Notes under the pieces: generated by a model
Database searches by the model: none
Told to the model about the DNA's origin: nothing
Seen by the model: the letters and a program-made list of their open reading frames with translations, nothing else
Shown: positions 8,611 to 15,907 of the stretch, piece by piece
How positions within the stretch are numbered: position 1 is the stretch's first letter
How the letters are laid out: each line of letters opens with the position of its first letter
Program-made: the position numbers and the translations under genes
Assembly: GCA_016793805.1 (NCBI GenBank)
Contig: JAEUIZ010000056.1
Coordinates: 221,773-285,772, forward strand
From: Phycisphaerae bacterium
GTDB lineage: Bacteria > Planctomycetota > Phycisphaerae > Phycisphaerales > UBA1924
Direction of reading: 5' to 3'
DNA: 64,000 nucleotides

Positions 8611-8616
8611 AGTGTA
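8611..8616 (-). promoter_or_regulatory. Putative -10 element, leaderless type
   Basis: TACACT on the minus strand, 5 nt before the ATG at 8605. Divergent partner of the box at 8649-8654. Confidence 0.5.
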
Positions 8617-8648
8617 GTCCGTCGGCGCCGGCGCTCGGCCGCGTCCAC

Positions 8649-8654
8649 TACGAT
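8649..8654 (+). promoter_or_regulatory. Putative -10 element, leaderless type
   Basis: TACGAT, 5 nt before the GTG start of uvrC at 8660. It supports GTG 8660 as the start, as there is no ribosome site. Confidence 0.5.
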
Positions 8655-8659
8655 CGCCT

Positions 8660-10078
8660 GTGTCCGCGGAACGCTTGAAGCGGCTCTCGGAGAAGGCGCG
8701 CGCGCTGCCGCGGGTGCCCGGGGTCTATTTGATGAAGGACGCCGAGGACCGGGTGATCTACGTGGGGAAGGCGTCGCGTCTGCCGGACCGGGTGTCGTCG
8801 TACTTTGTGCCGTCGGCGGACCTGGGTCCGCGGAAGCAGCCGATGCTGGAGGTGGTGGCGGACTTCGACGTGGTCCCGTGCGAGGGGGAGTGGGAGGCGC
8901 TGCTGGCGGAGAACCGGCTGATCAAGGACCTCAAGCCGCGGTTCAACGCGATGCTGACGGACGACAAGACGTTCCCGTACTTGGTGGTGACGCAGCGGGA
9001 GGACTTCCCGCGCGTGCTGGTGACGCGGAACCTGGTGGGCGGGGGCGGTGGGGAGGGAGAGGTGGAGCCGGCGTTGCGCGGGGCGCGGGTGCTGGGGCCG
9101 TTTACCTCGCCGCGGGCGCTGCGCGGATCGGTGCACCTGCTCCAGCGAGTGTTCAAGTTCCGGACGTGCTCGCTGGAGATCGCGGAGGGCGACCCGAAGA
9201 ACCGGCACTTCCGCCCGTGCCTCTTGCACAGCATCGGTCGTTGCACGGCCCCGTGCGCGGGCCGGATCTCGCGCGAGGCGTATCGGGCCGACGTGGACCG
9301 CTTCCTGCGGTTCCTGGGGACGAAGCGCGAGGCGATGCTCCGCGAGATGCGCGAAGAGATGGCGAGGGCGTCGGCGGAGCAACGCTACGAGCAGGCGGCG
9401 ACGATCCGGGACCAGGTGCGGGCGATCGAGAAGTTGGACGACCGCGCCAAGCGGAAGGACCGCTGGCAGCCCGAGGCCGAGGCGGCGCTGCTGAACCCGC
9501 GCAAGGGGCTGGAGAGCCTGCGCAAGACGCTGGGGCTGGAGCGCGCGATCCGCTGCGTCGAGGCGATCGACATCGCGCACCTGCAGGGGGGCGAGACGGT
9601 GGGGAGCAAGGTGTGTTTCGTGGACGGGCGGCCGCTGCGGAACGAGTATCGGAGGTACAAGATCAAGGGCACGGCGGCGCGGGCGTCCGAGGGCAGTGTG
9701 GACGGAGGGGGGGAAGGGGGGGGAGGGGCGGGAATCAATGATGACTATTCGAGCATCAGAGAGGTGGTCTCGCGGCGGTATCGCGAGGCGGGCGAGGGCC
9801 ACGAGTTGTATCCGGACGTGATCCTGATCGACGGGGGGCTGGGGCAGTTGCACGCGGCGCTGGAGGCGTTCGCGTCGCTTGATGTGCGCCCGCCCATGGT
9901 CATCGCGCTGGCGAAGAAGGAAGAACTGATCTACGCGCAGGATCGCTCCGGGCCGATCCGCCTGTCGCGCGACAACCCGGGCCTTCGGCTGTGCCAGGCG
10001 ATCCGCGACGAGGCGCACCGGTTTGCGCAGCACTACCACCACGTTCTTCGGCGGAAGAAGACGTTGGAAGAGGAATAG
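8660..10078 (+). CDS. uvrC: UvrABC excinuclease subunit C, short form lacking the C-terminal HhH domain
   Basis: 472 residues against about 600 in typical UvrC. Domains in order: GIY-YIG nuclease ('GVYLMKDAEDRVIYVGKA', residues 21-38), the Cys-rich linker ('CLLHSIGRCTAPC'), the UVR helix pair ('EQRYEQAATIRDQV', about 240-255), and the RNase H-like nuclease ('VEAIDIAHLQGG', 'NDDYSS', 'ILIDGG', 'DEAHRFAQ') making the 5' incision. The frame ends 16 residues after 'RFAQHYHH', so the tandem helix-hairpin-helix domain is absent. Two glycine-rich inserts are present (coded by 9037-9060 and 9704-9732), the second directly before the catalytic 'DDY'. It starts with GTG, no ribosome site. Confidence 0.93.
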   Translation: MSAERLKRLSEKARALPRVPGVYLMKDAEDRVIYVGKASRLPDRVSSYFVPSADLGPRKQPMLEVVADFDVVPCEGEWEALLAENRLIKDLKPRFNAMLTDDKTFPYLVVTQREDFPRVLVTRNLVGGGGGEGEVEPALRGARVLGPFTSPRALRGSVHLLQRVFKFRTCSLEIAEGDPKNRHFRPCLLHSIGRCTAPCAGRISREAYRADVDRFLRFLGTKREAMLREMREEMARASAEQRYEQAATIRDQVRAIEKLDDRAKRKDRWQPEAEAALLNPRKGLESLRKTLGLERAIRCVEAIDIAHLQGGETVGSKVCFVDGRPLRNEYRRYKIKGTAARASEGSVDGGGEGGGGAGINDDYSSIREVVSRRYREAGEGHELYPDVILIDGGLGQLHAALEAFASLDVRPPMVIALAKKEELIYAQDRSGPIRLSRDNPGLRLCQAIRDEAHRFAQHYHHVLRRKKTLEEE

Positions 10079-10091
10079 GGTTCGGTATACT
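10064..10091 (+). promoter_or_regulatory. Housekeeping-type promoter
   Basis: TTGGAA (10064-10069), 16-nt spacer, TATACT (10086-10091). The -35 box lies inside the 3' end of uvrC. It would yield a leader of about 33 nt with CAGGAG 6 nt before ATG 10131. Confidence 0.55.
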
Positions 10092-10130
10092 CGGCGCGCG
10101 GCCCGACTGCCGCGCCTCCAGGAGTCATCC

Positions 10131-11126
10131 ATGAAGCGTTCGCTCGGACTCGTGCTCATCGCGGCGTTCCCGGCTTTGGCGCAGACGGCCCCGTCGGCGC
10201 CGGCAACCCCGGCCCCTCAGCCCGGCGCGCCCGCGGCCCAACCCGCGACCAAGCCAGCCAAGCCCGCGACCTATGACGAGAAGGCGGACGCCAAGGCCCA
10301 GATCGCCTCGGCGCTGGCAAAGGCGAAAAAGGAGAATCGGCGGGTGCTCGTGCAGTGGGGCGCGAACTGGTGCGGGTGGTGCCACAAACTGCACGGGACG
10401 TTCACGGGCGACGCCAAGACGAAGCGCGTGCTGATGTACGAGTACGACCTGGTGCTGGTGGACATCGGGCGCTTCGACAAGAACATGGATCTGGCGGCCT
10501 CGTACGGAGCGGACCTTCGGGCCTCGGGCGTGCCGTTCCTCACGGTGCTCGACGCCGAGGGCAAAGCGATCGCGAACCAGGAGACGGGCGCGCTGGAACT
10601 TCCCGCGTCGAAGGAGGAGCCATACCCCGGGCACGACGCGGCGAAGGTCGTCGCGTTCCTCGAGGCGCACAAGGCCCCGTACCTCGACGCCTCGGCGGTG
10701 CTGGCGGCGGGGATGGAGCGGGCGAAGAAGGAGAACAAGCGCGTCTTCCTGCACTTCGGGGCGCCGTGGTGCGGGTGGTGCCACCGGCTCGAGGACTGGA
10801 TGGCGCGCCCGGAGGTCGCGGCGATCCTCGACAAGGAGTTCGTCGACGTGAAGATCGACGAGGACCGCATGATCGGGGGCAAGGACGTCGAGAAGTCGCA
10901 GCGAGGCGACGTGAAGGGCGGCATCCCGTGGTTCGCGTTCGTTGATCCCGCCTCAGGGGAGAAGATCGCCACCAGCGACGGGCCCAAGGGAAACGTCGGG
11001 TTCCCGGCCCAGCCCGACGAGATCGAGCACTTCATGGTGATGCTCAAGGCGTGCAAGAACATCACCGCCGAGGACGCGGCGACGTTGAAGAAGACGCTGG
11101 AGTCCAAGCCCGAGAAGCCGCAATAG
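10131..11126 (+). CDS. Exported protein with two thioredoxin-like domains
   Basis: 331 residues. A signal peptide (MKRSLGLVLIAAFPALAQ) is followed by an Ala/Pro-rich linker to about residue 47. Two thioredoxin-fold domains each carry the same redox motif: 'ANWCGWCHKL' (C81, C84) and 'APWCGWCHRL' (C214, C217). The WCGWCH form belongs to the thioredoxin_7/DUF255-like group, which acts in periplasmic disulfide handling. The duplication suggests either two redox centres or one regulatory copy. ATG 10131 has CAGGAG upstream and starts the signal peptide. Confidence 0.85.
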   Translation: MKRSLGLVLIAAFPALAQTAPSAPATPAPQPGAPAAQPATKPAKPATYDEKADAKAQIASALAKAKKENRRVLVQWGANWCGWCHKLHGTFTGDAKTKRVLMYEYDLVLVDIGRFDKNMDLAASYGADLRASGVPFLTVLDAEGKAIANQETGALELPASKEEPYPGHDAAKVVAFLEAHKAPYLDASAVLAAGMERAKKENKRVFLHFGAPWCGWCHRLEDWMARPEVAAILDKEFVDVKIDEDRMIGGKDVEKSQRGDVKGGIPWFAFVDPASGEKIATSDGPKGNVGFPAQPDEIEHFMVMLKACKNITAEDAATLKKTLESKPEKPQ

Positions 11127-11251
11127 CGGGAGCGAGCGGAACGGTCGGCGTCTGGCGGGGCTTCGCGAGCGTGGTGCAACCCGTGCCCGTAGCCGACGTA
11201 TGAGATGGTGGAGGGAGTGGGAGGCTGGGCCGATCCGCCCGCGAGGCCGCC

Positions 11252-12004
11252 ATGTTGGAACGATCCCCAGGCGCACGCATGCTTCGCCGGTTGCTGGTGA
11301 ATCCGGTGGCGACGTTGGTGCTGGCGTTCGGGCTGGTGATTGATGCGGAGTCGCAGCCGCGAAGCACGCTGGTCGGGAGCATGTTCTCGTCACCGAAGTG
11401 CCGGTGCGGCATGGCGCAGCCGACCGGGGTGGCGGGGTTCGCGCCGGACGGCGAGATGGTGCTGATGAGGCCGGACGAGGAGAGTTGGGACGCCGCGACG
11501 CGCGCGATGGCCGAGGCGCCGGAGCGAACGGTGACGCTGTGGGCGATCGGCGGGCGGTACGGGGAGGGCCTGTGGGCGCCGGTGACGGACACCAAGTCGG
11601 TGCAGATCCACGCCGAGGCGGGGAGCGAGGTGTCGTCGGAGGGCGTGGCGCGGGCGCGGGCCGAGTACGCCAGGACACTTGCGGAGCGATGGGACTGGCT
11701 GACGCCCGCGGATCTCGCCACGCTTGGGGCAAGGAACATCCGAGAGACGCGGGTGCTCTGGGGCGGCGTCGCGCACAGCGCCGCGGCGTGCGCGGTTGTG
11801 GCGGCGTTCGTGTGGTCGCTGGGCTGGGTGCCGGCGACGGTTCGTCGGCTGAAGGAGACACCGGCGGTGCGTCGCCGGCGGGCCGGCCTGTGCGGGGCGT
11901 GCGGGTACAACCTCACCGGCCTCGCCGGATCGCGCTGCCCGGAGTGCGGCGCGGAGCAGGACTACTCCGTCGCGTCGTCCTCAGGCGGCGGCTCGGAGGT
12001 CTGA
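11252..12004 (+). CDS. Membrane protein with C-terminal zinc ribbon
   Basis: 250 residues. Hydrophobic segments lie at about residues 15-35 and 172-192, enclosing a domain with no recognised fold. The C-terminal cytoplasmic tail holds a four-Cys ribbon: 'CGACGYNLTGLAGSRCPECG' (about 215-234). The same ribbon signature occurs in the unrelated small protein at 28639-29094. ATG 11279 is an alternative start that would open directly at the first membrane segment. Its last 43 nt overlap the 3' end of the convergent YggS gene. Function unknown. Confidence 0.7.
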   Translation: MLERSPGARMLRRLLVNPVATLVLAFGLVIDAESQPRSTLVGSMFSSPKCRCGMAQPTGVAGFAPDGEMVLMRPDEESWDAATRAMAEAPERTVTLWAIGGRYGEGLWAPVTDTKSVQIHAEAGSEVSSEGVARARAEYARTLAERWDWLTPADLATLGARNIRETRVLWGGVAHSAAACAVVAAFVWSLGWVPATVRRLKETPAVRRRRAGLCGACGYNLTGLAGSRCPECGAEQDYSVASSSGGGSEV

Positions 12005-12768
12005 CGCTCGCCGAAGATGGCGGTGCCGACGCGGACGAGGTTCGCGCCCTCGGCGATGGCGAGTTCGAAGTCGCCGGACATGCCCATCGAGAGGATGTTG
12101 AACCGTCCCTCGCCCACGCCCGATCGCTGGACCTCTTCGAAGATCTCGCGGCACTGCGCGAAGGCGCCGCGCACGACGCGCTCATCGGGCGACTCGGCGG
12201 CCATGGTCATCAGCCCGCGGACCCGCACCCCGACCATCGTGTCGATCTGCTCGACGAGGTGGCGTGCGGCGGGCATGGGGCATCCGAACTTGCTCGCCTC
12301 GCCCGAGCAGTTGACCTGCACGAGCACCTCGACGGGCTCGGGTCGTTTCTGGGCGCAGACCTGGATCTCCTCGGCGAGCCGGAGCGAGTCGACGGAGTGG
12401 ATGAGGCGTGCGAACTCGACGGCCTTGCGAACCTTGTTGCGCTGGAGGTGCCCGATGAGGTGCCAGCGGACGGCGCCCGCGCGCGGGCCGGGCCCGCTCA
12501 GCACGCGCTGGCGGGCCAGCAGTTCCTCGGTCATGGCGGCGCGCTGCACGAACGACTGGACGTGGTTCTCGCCGAAGTCGTGGTGCCCCATCCCGATGAG
12601 GGCCCGGATCTGATCGGGCTCGGCGTTCTTGGTGACGGCAACGAGGCAGATGTCCTCTGGCTTTCGGCCCGCGCGCCGTGCGGCGCTGGCGATCCTCGAC
12701 TTGACCGCGTCGTAGCGGGCTCTCAGCAGCGCCTCGGGCTCCGCCGCGGCTTTGGGTTCGACGGTCAT
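11962..12768 (-). CDS. YggS/PLPBP-family pyridoxal phosphate homeostasis protein
   Basis: 268 residues, a single-domain PLP-binding TIM barrel resembling the N-terminal half of alanine racemase. 'LVAVTKNAEPDQI' carries the PLP lysine (about residue 47), 'DFGENHVQ', 'WHLIGHLQRNKVRKAV', 'IHSVDS' and 'LSMGMSGDFELAI' are family hallmarks, and 'VRVGTAIFG' binds the phosphate. The protein buffers free PLP and has no established catalytic role. The start has a good CAGGAGG site 5 nt upstream, and TATGCT lies further upstream. It is divergent from the peroxiredoxin gene and convergent with, overlapping by 43 nt, the preceding gene. Confidence 0.93.
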   Translation of the reverse strand: MTVEPKAAAEPEALLRARYDAVKSRIASAARRAGRKPEDICLVAVTKNAEPDQIRALIGMGHHDFGENHVQSFVQRAAMTEELLARQRVLSGPGPRAGAVRWHLIGHLQRNKVRKAVEFARLIHSVDSLRLAEEIQVCAQKRPEPVEVLVQVNCSGEASKFGCPMPAARHLVEQIDTMVGVRVRGLMTMAAESPDERVVRGAFAQCREIFEEVQRSGVGEGRFNILSMGMSGDFELAIAEGANLVRVGTAIFGERQTSEPPPEDDATE

Positions 12769-12838
12769 GCGGCCTCCTGCCTATGCCATAGCATACGCAA
12801 ACCCGGCGTGATCCGGGCCCGATCAGGAGAAGACCCCG
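12769..12838. promoter_or_regulatory. Divergent promoter region of yggS and peroxiredoxin genes
   Basis: A 70-nt intergenic region, locally AT-rich, reading CTATGCCATAGCATACGC (12781-12798). It contains CATAGCATA and -10-like hexamers on both strands. Both flanking genes have purine-rich ribosome sites (GGAGG on minus, AGGAGA on plus). A short imperfect inverted repeat (TATGCCATAGCATA) could be an operator. Confidence 0.4.
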
Positions 12839-13339
12839 ATGTCCACCCCCCCTTCCGCCCCCCCAGCGCCCGCTCGCAGCACCCCGGTGGCCGCGGGCGA
12901 CACGATCGCCGACTTCACGCTCCCGGACCAGGACCGCAAGGACTGGCGGCTGTCGGACGCGGCCAAGAGGGGCGACGTGGTGCTGTGCTTCTTCCCGTTC
13001 GCGTTCACGGGCGTGTGCGGGACGGAGATGAAGTGCATCACGACGGAGATGGCCTCGTGGCAGCAGAAGGGGGCGACGGTCGTGGGGATCAGTTGCGACT
13101 CGTCGTTCGTGCAGAAGGCGTGGGCCAACGCCGAGGGGTTCAAGCACACGATCCTGAGCGACCAGCATCGGCAGGTGTGCCGGGCGCTGGGGCTGTACTG
13201 GGCCGACATGAACACGACGCACCGGGCGACGGTGGTGGTGGGCAAGAGCGCGGACGGGAAGTTGACGGCGAAGTGGGTGCAGACGCGCGAGCCCCGGAAC
13301 GGAATGTCGTGGGACGAGGTCCTGTCGCACGTGGCCTGA
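12839..13339 (+). CDS. Peroxiredoxin, AhpC/TSA (BCP/AhpE-like)
   Basis: 166 residues, thiol peroxidase reducing hydrogen peroxide and alkyl hydroperoxides. 'FFPFAFTGVCGTE' gives the PxxxTxxC motif with peroxidatic C60. 'GISCDSSF' and the following strand are typical of one-domain family members, and the conserved Arg follows in 'NTTHRATVVV'. Other cysteines (C66 and later) could act as resolving residues but this cannot be settled by sight. An N-terminal Pro/Ala-rich stretch of about 17 residues precedes the fold. The AGGAGA site lies 8 nt before the ATG. Confidence 0.92.
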   Translation: MSTPPSAPPAPARSTPVAAGDTIADFTLPDQDRKDWRLSDAAKRGDVVLCFFPFAFTGVCGTEMKCITTEMASWQQKGATVVGISCDSSFVQKAWANAEGFKHTILSDQHRQVCRALGLYWADMNTTHRATVVVGKSADGKLTAKWVQTREPRNGMSWDEVLSHVA

Positions 13340-13362
13340 GCGCGCCGAGCCGGGCGGGCCGA

Positions 13363-13368
13363 TAGGCT
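13363..13368 (+). promoter_or_regulatory. Putative -10 element upstream of mreC
   Basis: TAGGCT, 9 nt before ATG 13378, with no ribosome site between. Longer spacing than the other leaderless-type boxes. Confidence 0.45.
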
Positions 13369-13377
13369 ACAGGCCGG

Positions 13378-14256
13378 ATGAACCGCGTCGCCCGCCATTC
13401 GCCGCTCCGCCGATACCTCCTCCCGGGGAGCGTGGCGGCGCTCGTCGGGCTGAGCGTGGCGCCGACGAGGTGGCTGTCGGCCCTGGGCGGCCCGGCGGAC
13501 GCGATGGGGCTGCTCGTCGCGCCGGTCAAGCAGCCGGTGGCCCGGGTGGTGCGATGGCTCCGCCCCCCGGAATCGGCGCGCGACGACGAACTCGTCCGTC
13601 GCCTCCAGGACGACCGCGACCGCCTCGAGAGCCTGTGGCTCCAGGAGCGCGACGAGAACACGCGCCTGCGCGAGCAGATCCGCGTGCTCCAGCAGGGCGT
13701 GCCGTACGAGGGGCTGGCGGTGCGGCAGGTGATCGCGCCCGTGATCGGCCCGACTCCCGGCTCCGGGGGCGGGATCGTCGAGGTCCGCGCGGGCAGGAAC
13801 CACACCATCGAGGTCGGCGCCGTGGCGACGACCACGGGGGCGCAGTTGGTCGGGCTCGTTGGTCGCGTCGGCCCGCGGTCCAGCATGGTCACGCTCATCA
13901 CGACCAAGCAATCGGATCGGCAGGGCGAGCGAGGGATCCGCGGGCGGATCGCGCTCGCCGACGCCGCCCGGGGCTCGTTGTGCCTGCTGTATCCCCAGGG
14001 CCGCGGCGTGCTGCGCGGGCAGGTTGAGCACGGGGGCCCGGAGCCGGAGGTGGGGCAGGTGGTGCGCGTCGAGGACGACCAGTTGCCCGCCGCCGCGAGG
14101 ATGCTGGTGATCGGGAAGATCACGGCGGTGGACCGGGTCGCGGGGCGGGCCGTCATCACCGTCGCGCCCACCGTGGAACTCGATCGGCTCAGCGAGGTGA
14201 TCCTTCGGCAAACGACGGATTCGCCCGCGGGCGGCACCGACGGGGGCCCGCCATGA
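13378..14256 (+). CDS. mreC: Cell-shape protein MreC
   Basis: 292 residues. One N-terminal membrane segment (about 13-33) is followed by a coiled coil ('LVRRLQDDRDRLESL...ENTRLREQIRVLQ', about 78-105), then the paired beta-barrel domains of MreC. 'VIGPTPGSGGG', 'VGLVGRVGPRSSMVTLIT' and 'RGVLRGQV' match the family pattern. MreC lies in the periplasm and links the elongation machinery to peptidoglycan synthesis. It overlaps mreD by 4 nt (ATGA). mreB is not adjacent: the upstream gene is a peroxiredoxin. Confidence 0.88.
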   Translation: MNRVARHSPLRRYLLPGSVAALVGLSVAPTRWLSALGGPADAMGLLVAPVKQPVARVVRWLRPPESARDDELVRRLQDDRDRLESLWLQERDENTRLREQIRVLQQGVPYEGLAVRQVIAPVIGPTPGSGGGIVEVRAGRNHTIEVGAVATTTGAQLVGLVGRVGPRSSMVTLITTKQSDRQGERGIRGRIALADAARGSLCLLYPQGRGVLRGQVEHGGPEPEVGQVVRVEDDQLPAAARMLVIGKITAVDRVAGRAVITVAPTVELDRLSEVILRQTTDSPAGGTDGGPP

Positions 14257-14795
14257 ACGTCCCGCTGCTGCTGGTGGTCGCGTGGCTGTGCCTCGGGCTG
14301 GAGTCGGGGCTGTCGAGTTCGATCCCGGGTCAGCCGGGGTTCGTGCTCCCGCTGGCGGTGCTCGTAGCGCTCTCGGCCGCGCCCGGGGCGGCGCTCTGGA
14401 CGTGCCTGGTCCTCGGGCTGTGTGTGGACCTTCTGACGATGCGCATGCACGGGGCCGGCGGCGCGCTGGTGGCGGTGCCCGGGCCCATGGCGATCGGGTA
14501 CCTCGTCGCGGGCCAGTTTGTGCTCGCCTTGCGGGGCCAGGTCATCCGCCGGAATCCCCTCACGCTGCTGGCGCTCTCGGTTGTGGGCATGGCCATCGCC
14601 CAGGCCTTTGCGTGCGGGCTGCTGACGGCGCGGCACCTGGCGCACCCGGAGTTCGAGTGGCGGCCGCTCGCGGAGTTGGGTCGGCGGCTGCTCTCGGCGC
14701 TCGTTACCGGGCCGGTCGCGCTCGTGATGGCCCTCGTGCTGCTGCCCCTGGCGCCGATGTTCGGCGGCGGCGGCGGCGGGCGTCGAGCCCGATAG
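14253..14795 (+). CDS. mreD: Cell-shape membrane protein MreD
   Basis: 180 residues, almost entirely hydrophobic with about five membrane segments. The order small-loop-'CLVLGLCVDLLTMRMHG' in the middle and a polar stretch ('RRNPLT') matches MreD, the integral membrane partner of MreC in cell elongation. Identification rests on hydropathy plus the 4-nt overlap with mreC. The C-terminus ends in a run of glycines followed by arginines. Confidence 0.8.
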   Translation: MNVPLLLVVAWLCLGLESGLSSSIPGQPGFVLPLAVLVALSAAPGAALWTCLVLGLCVDLLTMRMHGAGGALVAVPGPMAIGYLVAGQFVLALRGQVIRRNPLTLLALSVVGMAIAQAFACGLLTARHLAHPEFEWRPLAELGRRLLSALVTGPVALVMALVLLPLAPMFGGGGGGRRAR

Positions 14796-14881
14796 TCCCG
14801 CGGAATCCGTTGCGGCGCGTCCGAGTTGCACCTCGCGCGCCGAGTTTCTCGTCTCCGGGTGGTCCGGCCTCGTGCGTGGTG

Positions 14882-14914
14882 TATGTTGACCGAGACGCCC
14901 ACGGCGGCCGTGGG
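14882..14914 (+). promoter_or_regulatory. Promoter -10 and leader hairpin of first PLPPAA-tail protein
   Basis: TATGTT at 14882-14887 is a plausible -10 box. It is followed in the leader by CCCACGGCGGCCGTGGG (14898-14914), a near-perfect hairpin with a 7-bp stem. A second small palindrome, TCTCTAGAGA, lies at 14928-14937 just before the start. These may affect translation or mRNA stability. Confidence 0.35.
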
Positions 14915-14949
14915 TCCGCGAAGGAACTCTCTAGAGATTGGGGGGAGAC

Positions 14950-15603
14950 GTGCGCACCGTTCATCTGCTCGCGTGTGGAGTTGGTCTGGCGCTGAGCGCG
15001 TCCGCGATGGGCGCCCCTGTCGACATCGGGTTCGCCCGGGTGACGCCGGCCAATGCCCCGCAGAACCCCGCGGCCCAGTTCAAGGCCGTGCTCAGCGAGG
15101 TCTCGTCCAGCGTCGTCCGCTTCCGCTTCACGAACACCGCGGTGATCTACTGCTCGATCTCGGAGATCTACTACGACAACCGCAACTCGGCGCCGCTCTC
15201 GAGCCTGATGACCCCGCTCAACCAGTTCGGCGCGACCTTCACCGGCGGCGGCGCGAACCCCGGCAACCTGCCCGGCGGGCAGAACCTCAGCCCCGCCTTC
15301 AGCGCGACCGCGGTCTTCAGTGCCGACGCCCAGGGCAACCCTGCCAATGGCCTGGATACCGCCGCCGACTGGCTGGAGATGGACTTCGTGCTCGGCGCGG
15401 GCAAGACCTTCAACAGCGTCGTCGATGCAATCGCCAACGGGGACCTTCGGATCGGGTTGCATGTCCGGGCGATCGGGACCTCGGGCGACAGCGACTCGTT
15501 TGTGAACGGGAACCCCCCGAACGTGATCCCGCTTCCGCCCGCGGCATTGGCCGGGCTTGCCGGGCTGGCGGGCGTGGCGGTGCTCCGGCGACGGCGGGTC
15601 TAG
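14950..15603 (+). CDS. Secreted protein with PLPPAA/Arg-rich sorting tail (PEP-CTERM-like), copy 1
   Basis: 217 residues: signal peptide (MRTVHLLACGVGLALSASAMGA), a beta-rich domain with 'NAPQNPAAQFKAVL' and 'ISEIYYDNRNSAPLSSLM', and a C-terminus 'VIPLPPAALAGLAGLAGVAV' followed by Arg-Arg-Arg. The tail has the layout of PEP-CTERM sorting signals (short Pro motif, hydrophobic helix, basic end) with PLPPAA replacing the usual PEP. Such proteins are exported and processed by an exosortase-type system, none of which is seen here. GTG 14950 is chosen because it opens the signal peptide. A TTG at 14938 is also possible. Confidence 0.75.
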   Translation: MRTVHLLACGVGLALSASAMGAPVDIGFARVTPANAPQNPAAQFKAVLSEVSSSVVRFRFTNTAVIYCSISEIYYDNRNSAPLSSLMTPLNQFGATFTGGGANPGNLPGGQNLSPAFSATAVFSADAQGNPANGLDTAADWLEMDFVLGAGKTFNSVVDAIANGDLRIGLHVRAIGTSGDSDSFVNGNPPNVIPLPPAALAGLAGLAGVAVLRRRRV

Positions 15604-15907
15604 CCGTTGCATCCTGCCCGCGGGTCGACGTAGGGCCCTGAACCGGAGCGGCCGCTCCGCTGGAGACAACCGAACGCATTCGCGGCTGCGGAAAGCGGGT
15701 GAGCGATGCCATCGCAATCAATAGTCCGATAACGCAAGTCGGGGCTGAGTTCTGCCGCTCGCGATGCTATCGGGCCGCGTGGAGAGTTCATGTCCGTTAT
15801 TTTGCGCAGAGCGCTTGCATCGAACGATGGAGGCCGCTATTCTCATTCGTAGGAAACGGGAAGTAAAACCGGTTCCCGGCACGGGTTGAGAAGGGAAGAG
15901 GAGCACT
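15604..15907 (+). other. Intergenic region between the tandem paralogues
   Basis: 304 nt without a credible gene and visibly richer in A/T than its surroundings. It contains a perfect 16-nt palindrome CGGAGCGGCCGCTCCG (15644-15659), which could be a terminator stem lacking a T tract or a protein-binding site, and the promoter described at 15815-15843. Confidence 0.6.
15815..15843 (+). promoter_or_regulatory. Housekeeping-type promoter of copy 2
   Basis: TTGCAT (15815-15820), 17-nt spacer, TATTCT (15838-15843). This is the best -35/-10 pair seen in the window. The leader is about 57 nt and ends with AGAGGAG before ATG 15908. Confidence 0.6.

Noticed and set aside
11127..11251. tRNA-like fold after the thioredoxin-like gene
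   Set aside because: Stem-like GC stretches are present but no T-loop GTTCRA or anticodon arm can be placed.
15604..15907. A small gene or RNA in the 304-nt gap between the tandem paralogues
   Set aside because: No open frame with a ribosome site and no tRNA-like or conserved RNA fold; the region is explained by a palindrome and a promoter.
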